Shown in pieces: positions 1-9,162 of a stretch of DNA of 13,926 nt; the first letter of the stretch is position 1; every line of letters starts with the position of its first letter. The notes beneath the pieces were generated by a model. That model worked only from the letters and a program-made list of their open reading frames with translations, was not told the DNA's origin and ran no database searches. The DNA is from Cyclostephanos tholiformis. Lineage: Eukaryota > Bacillariophyta > Thalassiosirophyceae > Thalassiosirales > Thalassiosiraceae. The stretch covers positions 1 to 13,926 of the forward strand of contig JALLPB010000653.1 of assembly GCA_036939975.1 (NCBI GenBank), in the 5' to 3' direction. The translations under genes and the position numbers were made by a program.

Positions 1-1
1 C

Positions 2-112
2 ATAACGGAGACAATTGGTTCGTTGGGCGACGTCGTGCTCGTAGGCGGCCATGGCCGTCGACATTACCGAGCTTATGTCCCGGTGGTGCTTATGCCCCGT
101 GAGATGCGGTAG
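2..112 (+). CDS. Possible C-terminal end of a gene entering from the left edge
   Basis: A frame is open from base 2 to a TAG at 110-112 and would encode 36 residues, including the stretch SLGDVVLVGGHGRRHYRAY. The composition looks protein-like, with alternating hydrophobic residues and Gly/Arg. However, 36 open codons without a stop can easily occur by chance, and another frame on the same strand is open for 33 codons. If real, it converges on the GTPase gene, whose stop lies 15 bases further on, which is tight but possible in a compact genome. I recognise no family. Confidence 0.25.
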   Translation: MTETIGSLGDVVLVGGHGRRHYRAYVPVVLMPREMR

Positions 113-127
113 TTGTGCTTTACTGTG

Positions 128-2207
128 CTAGTACGTCATAATTCGCATCTCCAACCCGTTATCAAAACAGGCCAAAGACGCCTCGTCGCCTCTCAATGAT
201 CGAAATGTGTCCCATTCATTATCATCGAGTAAACATGAATCTAGTGATCCTTTCAAGACTGGGAAGGCCTATACCGGGACCAATGAATACTATCTCTTGT
301 TGGCGATCTCCCACCATGGAGGAGGTTAAGCTGGAAGCCGCTTCGTTGTGATCCATCGAGTCGAAATCGATCAGAATTGAATCTGTCACGTCTTCTGGCC
401 ACTACATGATTATTGGGAGATACGTTGGCTTTCGTGCAAGAAAGTGTCACGTTGAAAGTCAAACGTTTTAGATACTACTCACCAATTGCTTTGGCAGTGT
501 AGCCCACCATCGTCCAAGGCATTGCATTTCAAATGAGCAACCAGCATGACTCCAATATAATGCTTTGACATTCGAGTCAGCGGTCCAACAAAATCCCTTA
601 CTTCGTAGCACTCGTTGAAAAGTTTTCTTCGCACTGTCATCAGTGTCGTTATTGTCACCGCCCTGACCTGACGGCACACCACGCACTATGGGGAGCTTTT
701 GAAGGACAGATATAATTCTTGATGGGTGAAAAGGACGGCGTGCACGAAAAACAAAAGCTCCAATACCAGCATGCGTTACAACATCTGACGAATGACTATG
801 CAAATGGCTATGGGATGTGTCAGTGCAGTCAACTGGGTCTCCGTGCGTTGCAACATCTGATGAATGACTGTGCCAGTGGCTGTGGGATGTATCACTGCAG
901 TTTGGATCTGTGCAGTGCATTTCATTATTTGGTTGCATATCATTGAGATGATCATCGCGTGAATGATGATGCGCGTGGAGTGGATCGGTACATTCCGGGT
1001 CGGAACAATTTTGTGCCTCGGCAGCCGCAACAAAATCCTTGTGATCATCGACGACACCGCCCATTGCCACACCCTCCCCTTATGAATAGTGTAAGATTTC
1101 ATTCAGTTTCTTATTCTTTCCGAATGATGTTTCTATAATCTTCGCCCTTGGATTTGAGAGCGGCGACAACTTGTCTAGTGCCCTCTACCTTCCCAATGTC
1201 GATCTTATTTAGAACTACAACATCGGCAACCTCTGTCTGCTCGATCAAAAGATCGCATACACCCCCTTCAAATCCACCTTCGCCCATTGCGTTATCCTCC
1301 CAATCATCGTCTTCCTGCACAATCGTCATCTCATCTTCATTACCGTAGAACGATTCCGGCGATTCCATAACGTTCGCCATTCTCGAGGACCGCAAGTAAT
1401 CATGATAAGTGCTGCAATCGATGACGGTGACAAGTGTATCAAGGCTGACTCGCTCCATCAACGGCATATCGTACATAATCGCCTCCTGAAATATATTCCG
1501 CACGGATCGAGGTTCAGCGACGCCCGACATTTCAATAACGATGTGATCGAATTTCTCGTCGTCCTGTCGCATATCCGAGAGCGTCATGAGTTCTGAAACA
1601 GAAGTGAGAAGCTCCCCCGACATGGAGCAGCACGCGCAACTATTCTGCAATCGAACGATGCCCGCGGGGAGTGCTGCTGAGGTACTGGCATCGTCATTAC
1701 ACGTCTGCAAATCATCTCCTTCAATGTCAGTTCCCGCTGCAGTTCGTCCACGCACGAGTTTGGCATCAATATTTATGCTTGCGACATCATTCACTATTAC
1801 CGCGATTTTCAATCCCTCGTTATTGGAAAGCATGTGTTGAAGGAGTGTCGTCTTCCCGCTATGAGATAATAAAATTGATGTAGGGGAAACAAAAAGGTGA
1901 AAAATATTATATAGTATTAAGGGCTAGCGAAATATTGGCCTCACCTGCCTAAGAAGCCGCTTAGGACAGTTATTGGCACTGCCCTGCTATCATTGCTTGT
2001 CGATGAAAACAATAATTTGCCTCGAAGTCTAAATGAAGCGCTAGCGTCCCGCTGACCGGATACCGCTGGGGAAAATCTGCCCGTCGTCTTTATCTGATGC
2101 CGTACCCTACCATTAATGATAGGATTATGGGCAGCGCAGGTGAAACCCCTTTCTTGCTGCACTAAGTTATGCAATATGGTGGAGAATAGTGGAGCTACTA
2201 GAAACAT
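128..2207 (-). pseudogene. CobW/COG0523 (G3E) GTPase, putative metal chaperone; frame broken at three places
   Basis: G3E GTPases of the COG0523 branch bind GTP and deliver or handle metals such as zinc or cobalt. Three exons can be read on the minus strand: 2207-1945, 1858-483 and 401-128, with introns of 86 and 81 bases (GTGAGG and GTGAGT donors). Splicing exon 1 to 2 rebuilds the Walker A loop GFLGSGKTT (about residues 84-92). Then follow the switch region NDVASINIDAKL (111), the family CxCC metal motif CACC (162-165), EMSGVAEP (197) and the guanine-specificity motif NKID (305). The C-terminal domain contains FRARRPFHPSR, GFCW, YWSHAG and GRWWAT. Between the domains is a His/Cys-rich repeat. 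The frame is broken: one extra base in a CCC run (1145-1147), an in-frame TAA at 1080-1082, and one extra base in a TTT run (251-253). Skipping these gives about 636 residues ending at TAG 128-130. Motifs are intact, so sequencing error is as plausible as a young pseudogene. The only in-frame start, at 2207, lies inside a dispersed repeat, with a TGA two codons upstream. Family assignment is firm; functional status is not. Confidence 0.82.
772..901 (-). repeat. Tandem 72-base repeat encoding His/Cys metal-binding units
   Basis: Within the GTPase, two 72-base units start at 772 and 844 (plus-strand positions). Their first 58 bases differ at about 8 positions. Each unit encodes a version of the pattern CTD..SHSH.HSHSSDV.TH, and a more divergent third unit (NCSDPECTDPLHAHHH) lies upstream in the protein. 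Cys, His and Asp dominate. His-rich stretches between the GTPase and C-terminal domains are common in COG0523 proteins and are thought to bind or store metal. The 24-codon period keeps the frame, so copy number could vary between strains. Confidence 0.75.
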
Positions 2208-2373
2208 TTGTCATAAAAGCGGAGGCAGCTGACCAGAGCATGGGCGGTTGCAAGTGGCGCGGAAGGTGAGCGAGAGGTCCGATTTCTTCTGTGGCACATG
2301 TGAGGAAGAGAAAGACAGCGATTCTACATAGGAATACGATCAGTATCGATCGAGGAGGCGTTCGCGAAAAATC
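2172..2373 (+). repeat. Dispersed repeat, copy A (partner at 10921-11125)
   Basis: These 202 bases match 10921-11125 with about six substitutions, one 1-base difference (C at GACCAGAG) and one 4-base difference (GTCC, present only in copy B). It begins at CAATATGGTGGAG and ends at GCGTTCGCGAAAAATC, and the flanks do not match beyond those points. I see no terminal inverted repeats, target-site duplication or poly-A tail. The copy fills most of the 230-base gap between the divergent GTPase and DENN genes and overlaps the first 36 bases of the GTPase reading frame. It also contains an ATG at 2291 in frame with the DENN gene, but that is probably not the DENN start. Origin unknown. Confidence 0.9.
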
Positions 2374-2437
2374 GCTACCATCCTTTTCACCAACGGTCAC
2401 ACGGTGGTGTGGGATAACAGTCCTATCTACCGACGCG

Positions 2438-5400
2438 ATGGCGCACCAAAACGAACCGGTCGACATAGTATCAAGCACTCCCGGCGATGCCGCCAACCTG
2501 AGAGCAGCGATGGACAAAGAAGGTACCAAAACCAACGAGGGCGCCGCCCCGAAAATTAACGACGGCAGCGGTGGCGGCGACGGTGACGGCGACGCATCGT
2601 CGTTGGCAGCCGACGCCTCCTCCGGCTCGATCGACCCTGTCGCCCTCACCCCCCCGCCGCTGCCGCCACCGCCGACTACTACTACCACTACTACTTATAC
2701 TACCACCTCAACGACGACGACGCCGCCGGCGCCATTGTCCGGATTCTTCTCCCGCGCCGCCGCGGCCGCCCAGCAGGCGCGTCTTGGCGAAGTGTACGAC
2801 CTCGCGCAGAGGCGGGCGGCCAGGCTGAAAGAAGGCGCCCTCGCCGAGGTGGAAAGGCTCCGGCAGCAACAGCAACAGCCCACTACAACGACGAGGGAGT
2901 TCGAGATACCGCCCCCCGCGGGGGTGCTCATCATTGGCGATCCACCCCCGGCGGGTGAGGAGAGGGAGGTGGGGGTGGAATCGGTGAATGGTGATGATGC
3001 GACGGCACGGAATGATGGCGGGGGGGGTCCGACGGATGCGAAGTCGACTGGCGAGGCGAAGAGAGGCGCGGCGATGATAAAAACGACGAAGATACGCGAC
3101 ATCTCGACGCCGTTATTAGAAGCCTTCAACATGGTCAGGATGAAGTCGACGGAAGTGGCCAACGAGCTGATCTTTCCGGTCGATGCATTCTCCGTCAAGA
3201 ATAAAGATCCCGATCATGATGACGACGACGACGATGATGATGACGACGACGACGACGACATCAACAGCTCGTCGAATGAGGAGGAATATTCCAGCTCTTC
3301 GTCGGGGGATAGTGGCGACGTCGGTAATTGCGACGGAAAAGCCAGCGGCCGTGACAGATGCGACGTCGGCGGCGGCCAAAATGACAATGGAATCAATGCC
3401 GATGGCGTCAAATCCAGCGCGGCGGGGTCGGTGGGGGCGGTCGCCGCACTAAATCTAACCCCCACGCGATTCACTGCCGCCACTTCCGTCCTCAACGCCG
3501 CCGTTGGACGGTATCGTCGACTCAAGGAGAGCGGCGCATCATACGACGCCTCCTCTCCGCTCCCTCCCATCCCACCCCGTCATCCACAGGCTGCGCAGGC
3601 GGCGGTAATAGTTGGGGGCGCGGGTTTAGTGGGCGGCCTGCACAATTTCCGATTAGATGGTCTATTAGATAATAACAAATCGCCTCATCCTCCCACCGCT
3701 GTCGCTGGCGATAGTATTTCGTTGCCCCCATCGCTGCCATTTTCCATTGTGAGTGATGGGTCAAAGTGCATGCATGTCTTTGGAGTTTTCTCGATTTGTT
3801 TGTACAATTATATCATCTGAATTCGATGTTCTCTTGTGGTCACCGCAACCCATTGATCGACGATCAATCTAAACCTCTTGGCAGCCACCGCCTGGACGAG
3901 ACGATCTTCTCGTGCAGTCGGTAGGACAATGGACTATGGCGTCAAATCGTGGCCCGAACGCAGTTGCCATGGCCGCCGTCGACATCACCTCGGGGAACAA
4001 CGCCGAGTGCGCTTCTGCCGGTCCCCCCTTTTCGCGATCTTCTTCCACGGCGACCGGCTTGAGCGAGGTGGCCTCGGAGCATGGATCCACGTCGGCTAGA
4101 AGGGCGCTGACGCCGAGGGTCGTCGCCGGCAGCCCCAATAGGCCGCCGCAAGCAAAGCCGCTGTCCCGCTCTCAATCCTACTACGAGGAGGCCGTGCGAT
4201 CCGTCCTGCGGCCTGGTCAGCGCGCATTGTTCTTTGGGAAGGGCACCATGGGAGTTGTATTAAAGCCGACATACCTCGCAAGGTGAGTTCCATTCGAGGG
4301 TTCTCTAGGTAGATTCCCCAACATACTGCGTCTATTGTGTGTGCAGACCTGCATTCTCGTGGGGTTAACGGAAGCGTAACAATGTCCAACATCCACCATC
4401 GAGATATCTTGTTGAGGCAATCATCTGATTTCGTCTTTTCTGAAAATTGACACGTATCGTTCACAGCTGGCGTGGCAAGGACGGTGGAGGTGTCATCTCT
4501 CCCACGATGAAATCTAAAAAAGGAGGGGTATACATTGATTCTTTCGTTCCCGGTGGACACGCCGAGCGGAGTGGCGTAGTCTTCGTTGGTGATCACGTCG
4601 TCAAGATTGGTGCGGTGAATGTAGAGAATATGACGTTAGAGGAAGTTGTGACCGTCATAGCCGAATCCAAGAGACCAAATATAATGGTTCTAACGAGTGA
4701 GCATGAAGTGGAGGTCGTCGATAAGACTGAAGAGGATAGAAACTGTGCGGAGAACAGCGGCGATGAATATGGGAAAAATGTCAAAACGAGCAACAAGAAA
4801 TTGCGTTTCGTTTCTCCGTTGGATATGATATTTGGTTTTGTAAATAAACTCACTGCTGAGTGCAAACTCGAAGGAGAAATTCAAGTGCCAGTTGCGATCC
4901 CACAGAGGAGCTATGATTTAAAACACACAATGAGTGGAACCTCGCTTCTGGATAATGACGAGGATGACGATTCTTTGGTGAGTGGTGATGCCGCAGATAC
5001 TGAAGAGGAAGTGTCCTTTAACTCTCCTCGCATTGAGAAAGGTGCATCCAGTGAAAGTGCTGTCATCGCGAGTGATGGGAGCTACTACATGAGTCTTACG
5101 TCAAAACCTGGCGCTGAAGAGATCAAGTTCAGCAATCTCAATAGCAGCACCAAGCTAGATGTACAGCCAGAAATCATTACCTTTCAAAGCAACGCAGCCA
5201 ACGCCATCATTTCAATTGACATTGAAAGCCTTTCAGCATACGCGGCCCACCGTACGAACACGCACGAACCCTGTGATTCAGAATTTCAACATAAACGTGC
5301 TTCTCTTCTTAAGCGCGTAGCGCTATTAAACCCTGTTATTCGAAGTGCATTAAGTCGATCTCTCGCAGAATGTGTGTCAGATCCTCGCCGTTACAGCTTT

Positions 5401-8400
5401 TTGGAACACTATTTCAGGAATTATCGTACCAAGAAGGAGTTGGGTGAAATCAACGTTGGGCAAAAGGCAACGATTGACCAAGATGATGTCGCATCGTCCA
5501 CAAATCAAATGCGACTCCTTGAGCTATACCTCGAATTATGTAAATTTCGCGATGCCACGACGCTATGCTCGGTGTTGGGGAGAGAGAAATTATTGAAGTA
5601 TGCTCGTTTGATTGCTGGGCGCTTTCTCTTAGAAGACAATAGCGCGAAGGTTATATCCAATGGAAATTGTCTATCAGAATATGTTGCCCATGTTGCATTA
5701 GGGGGAATTGAGAAAGTTCAAGCCGTTAGGTTTGCACTGAGGGACGAAGATGAGTTCTTCGAGTGTGAACCGGGCGATGGTGATGGCTTTCATTTCATTC
5801 GATTGTCATTGGAGGAATTCTTGTCCACCCAGGAATCGTTTCTTTCATTCTTGGTATCAAACGACTGCGCAAGAATGAGAGCGTATCTTCGTGGATCTTC
5901 TTCATTCATACGCATAGAGCCTCGAAAGCTTTTGAAGATTGGCGCCGGAAGAGATGACATATCTTACCACAACTTTTTATTGTGCGCCATCCTTCACCTA
6001 GTCTGCATGAAAGTGAGCAAGGACGATGGCAAGGGTGATGTTGGTGATTTCATTAAAAATGACGCCCTGCTTTTGAATTCGGGCAAACGAAACTTGGGGG
6101 CCGCGTCGCTCCTAGGCTGTGCATTTTTCATCATGCGCAGTTTACGTAAAAAGATTGAATCGGTAGTGGAAGGCCTCATCGAAGATAGCATGACGGGAAA
6201 GAGCAATAATCTTTCACTTTACTTGGCTCTCATCAAAGATATCAATTTTTTCTGGGATGTGTACATCGCACCTGCAGGCGGTGCTCTTTCTTTATTGGCA
6301 CTGTCCCCGGACGCCCAAGATGCGTTGGATGTGGTAAGACGTGTGCTGGTTTCGTCCATAGACGATGTAGCCGCTAAAAAAACGAATTCGGGTGACGTGA
6401 CTACGACTGTTGCTATGGCAAAGATACTATCATCCGTAGATGTATCCAACTCTGTCAACGCCCTCGAAGAGGCATTATTTCGTGAATATACTCTGGAGAT
6501 CTATCCCAACTTTCAGCGTTTCATTTTCCATGAATGGGCTTGTAAGGAAGCCAAAAGGACTTACTTTGATGCAATAGATTCTAAAACAGACATTGAGTAT
6601 TTGGTGTCCACCGAGTTCGCTGGCCTATCCAAAGGCTGGCTGAATCGATTCTTTAGACAAATGGAATTCCCTGATGGAATATCTTTGCACAGAAAATCTG
6701 GTCCTGGCAAGCTATCGTCGAAAGAAGATTGTACTACTTTTTCATCTTCTGCCGACGCACTAAATCGTCGTCATTGTGGAGATGTGGCGCTTGTGTTCGG
6801 TTCGGAGTGTTTTGACGAAGCTGCGATTAGACGATTTTCTTGTGTATCCTTACACGAAGATCCTCCACAAAACAACGTCTTGCTTCCAGAGAATGTACCG
6901 CCCATCTTTGAAAGTTACGCGGAGGTTCCTTCATTTCACGAGCGACCATTTCAAGGCACAATAGTGGATCGTATAAGGTGAGTCATTGCCACTACGTAAT
7001 CTCCCGTCCATGAATTATATAATTCATTGAAGTCTCAACTTTTTCCAGCATTGATGGTTGGGAGGTCTCCCTTACAAATTTCGTTATCCCGTCTCAAGCT
7101 AGCAGTGGGTCTTCCGACGACAAGTGGATCTTCTGTGTTTCGCTTGTTCTACGCAAGAGCATGTTGGCAAGACCGCAGATGAGTCAACGAGATATAAATA
7201 AAAAATGCGTGCGTGTGCTTCAGCACTACCAATCATCATATGAAGCAAGTTCCAATTTCCAATCTCCTTTATCTCACATTGATTCCGCTGATGGAAGTTG
7301 CCGAAGTATGAAGGTATCTCAAGAATTGAAAAAATTCAATAACAAATTACAAGAACAAAAATGGTCGCAACATGTTGGCAAGGGTGCCTCCATCGGACTT
7401 GTTTTGATGAGTAGCAGTAACGTAATGATTGGGATGAGAGAAACACTGTCACTCCTTTACGATGATTTCTGCCATGTCAAGTCATGCACAAATGGGAATC
7501 ACGATGAGAAGCGGTGTTCAAAGTATCTGTGTCAGCCTTTGGTTGATATTCTTGGAATATTTTCTCATTCCAAACAAGTAGAGGAAATAGCTCTCAACTG
7601 TTTGGTACAGCCATACTGCAACTTCACCACTTCGAGATGGGTTCATCGCCCACTGTCAGATCAATCAGATAGCTTTTTGGAATCATCAGGGATAGTGCTG
7701 TTACAAGCTTTGTCACCTGTACCACTTGCCCTTGCGTTTATTACGATACTTCTTGAGCAGAAGGTAAGAAGTGTCGGTTCACCCACATTATCTATCCCGG
7801 AACGACGCGCAGTTCCCATTAATCATACATCGTCATGTTGATCTTTTACAGGTTGTACTTTCATCATCTAAAAGGGGAGTGCTCACTGCAGCATCATTTG
7901 GACTAATGCAACTTATGAAACCATTGAAGTGGTCACACTTGCAAGTTCCGCTCGTACCTGTGTCCATGATGAATGAACTTATACATTATCCAGCTCCGTT
8001 CGTGTTAGGATGCCCAACAGATGAGAAGGAGAGCGTTACTATTCTAAACGCCCTACCAAGTGACGTTACGTTGATAGATTTAGACGTGGGTCGTGTTATC
8101 TTAGCTGCAGATTTTGCGAATAATGCTTCTAAATCAGCTGATGGAGAAAGTGGCGAAGTTATTGCCGGAGCCCTTCGGTCGCAAATCCTCTTCCTCGCAG
8201 AGAGTTTGGGTGGTAATTTCGGGGTTGCTATATACCAAAGTTCTTGGTGTGCAGACAGTCCATTCCAGGCAATGCCAAAAGATATGGGTTCAAACCCCAT
8301 GGGAGGTGCTGATATTTTTGCAGAGGTCCTCAAAATCTCCTTCTCATTTATCTCCGAGCTTCTCTCTGGTGAGTGATAAAACATCCTCTTCATTTTTTGC

Positions 8401-8743
8401 TCTGTTGGAGTAGGATACGTTTCTCAACTATGACATACCCTATTTTCCTGTCGAAGGTATTCACTCATGTTGCATGTGGATAGAGGAAGATCCCGAACTT
8501 GACTGGTTCACTGCCAGGAATGAGACAGCTATCTTATTTGACGAAGACCTATTTTTCCACATTAAAAATTTACTCGCAGAAGGGCGCTATTCACCTCTTA
8601 CTATCAAGGAATCAGATCCCAAAGGTGCTCATTTTTCTTTAAGCCTTGGCAACTTTGATCTCGTTTTTGAAACGTTCCTTCGTACGCAGTGCCTGAGCGC
8701 TTATATCAGTGGTGCAAACAAAGAATCCATGTTGTTTTGGTGA
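2438..8743 (+). CDS. PDZ-RGS-DENN multidomain protein, probable Rab GEF-type signalling scaffold
   Basis: Six exons: 2438-3748, 3885-4282, 4467-6977, 7049-7763, 7852-8368 and 8457-8743. All introns are GT-AG, and the joined frame is 1912 codons plus stop. I chose the ATG at 2438 (context GCGATGG) over the in-frame ATG at 2291 because that one lies in a dispersed repeat. Residues 1-550 are low complexity: Thr-rich, Pro-rich, Gln and poly-Asp. A PDZ domain (about 552-650) has the ligand loop GTMGVVLKP in exon 2 and GGVYIDSFVPGGHAERSG in exon 3. An RGS domain (about 875-1045) shows FLEHYF, LLELYLELCKFRD and ESFLSFL. A second RGS-like segment (about 1140-1265) ends in EIYPNFQRFIFHEWA. A DENN module follows: uDENN near 1407-1440 (DGWEVSLTNFVIPSQ), cDENN about 1600-1730 (LLEQKVVLSSSKRGVLTA, LKWSHLQVPLVPVSMM, PSDVTLIDLD) and dDENN to the C-terminus (FLRTQCLSAYI). 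DENN proteins usually exchange nucleotide on Rab GTPases at membranes, and RGS domains bind G-alpha. The combined role here is inferred. No membrane segment is seen. Confidence 0.88.
3218..3259 (+). repeat. GAC/GAT trinucleotide run encoding 14 aspartates
   Basis: A run of GAC and GAT codons in exon 1 of the DENN gene encodes 14 consecutive Asp residues, followed by a Ser/Glu-rich stretch. Such trinucleotide runs are prone to length change. The same exon has an ACT/ACC run encoding Thr near 2675-2715 and a CAG/CAA run encoding Gln near 2863-2877. Together they mark the N-terminal third of the protein as disordered. Confidence 0.9.
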
Positions 8744-9162
8744 ATAGGACTTTTCACCTTGTTTTTAATGATGAGGCAGTGTGAATGTTCTAGAGCCCAT
8801 GTGATCACTTGTTTTTTCGAAATATCGCCGCTATAGAAGTTTTGATGAAATCGGCATGTCATTTTTTGCAATAAAATAGTGTGATAAAATAAGTGGTCGT
8901 TCTTTTATCCTCCCCTCTGCATAAGTGTATCACTACGACAAACAACATAAACGTCAACTATGAGCGGCCTCAACTCTGCTAAGGTATATCTTCACGGAAA
9001 TCAATCAGCTCCGCAACAGAGCTATTTCGACTTCATTCCCTCCAATCCATCCCTATCCAGTTGACTTCTTAGAAGGTCACTTAAGAAAAGGGCTTGTTTG
9101 TATCCTCCTTATGCTAATTGTGCCACTCTGACAGAAAACTTTTTCACAGTCAGCAAACACAC
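8744..9162. other. Convergent intergenic gap with 3' ends of the DENN and GNAT genes
   Basis: This 419-base stretch separates the stop codons of two convergent genes. It is AT-rich and contains a likely polyadenylation signal at 8870. The only open frame I noticed is a 34-codon one at 8960-9064 (starting MSGLNSAK), which is too short and featureless to call. No RNA gene structure was recognised. Confidence 0.6.
8870..8875 (+). terminator. Candidate polyadenylation signal AATAAA for the DENN gene
   Basis: AATAAA occurs about 127 bases after the DENN stop codon, with a further ATAAAATAA-type stretch a few bases downstream. Position and sequence fit a eukaryotic polyadenylation signal. There is no transcript evidence, and algal genomes often use variant signals. 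Confidence 0.4.

Noticed and set aside
1080..1082. TAA reassigned to glutamine as in some ciliates
   Set aside because: The other complete genes end at TAA, TGA or TAG as normal stops, including TAA for the GNAT gene.
1145..1147. Programmed +1 frameshift in the GTPase
   Set aside because: No stop or rare-codon shift site lies at the point of frame change, and a second shift plus a TAA in the same gene make damage or sequencing error simpler.
1183..1348. Plus-strand frames opposite the GTPase
   Set aside because: The GTPase motifs on the minus strand explain this region.
2172..2373. Repeat as an inverted-repeat transposon
   Set aside because: The two ends are not inverted complements, and no target-site duplication is visible around either copy.
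2291..2437. Upstream in-frame ATG as the start of the DENN protein
   Set aside because: It lies in the dispersed repeat, and the extra 49 residues look like translated non-coding sequence; the ATG at 2438 has a better context.
2167..3198. Long minus-strand frames opposite exon 1 of the DENN gene
   Set aside because: They mirror the GC-rich low-complexity coding strand and are rich in Val, Ser and Ala runs, as expected for shadows.
8960..9064. 34-codon frame between the DENN and GNAT genes
   Set aside because: Too short, with no domain or supporting context; an AAGGTATAT donor-like site and a later CAACAG could form a mini-intron, but the evidence is too thin.
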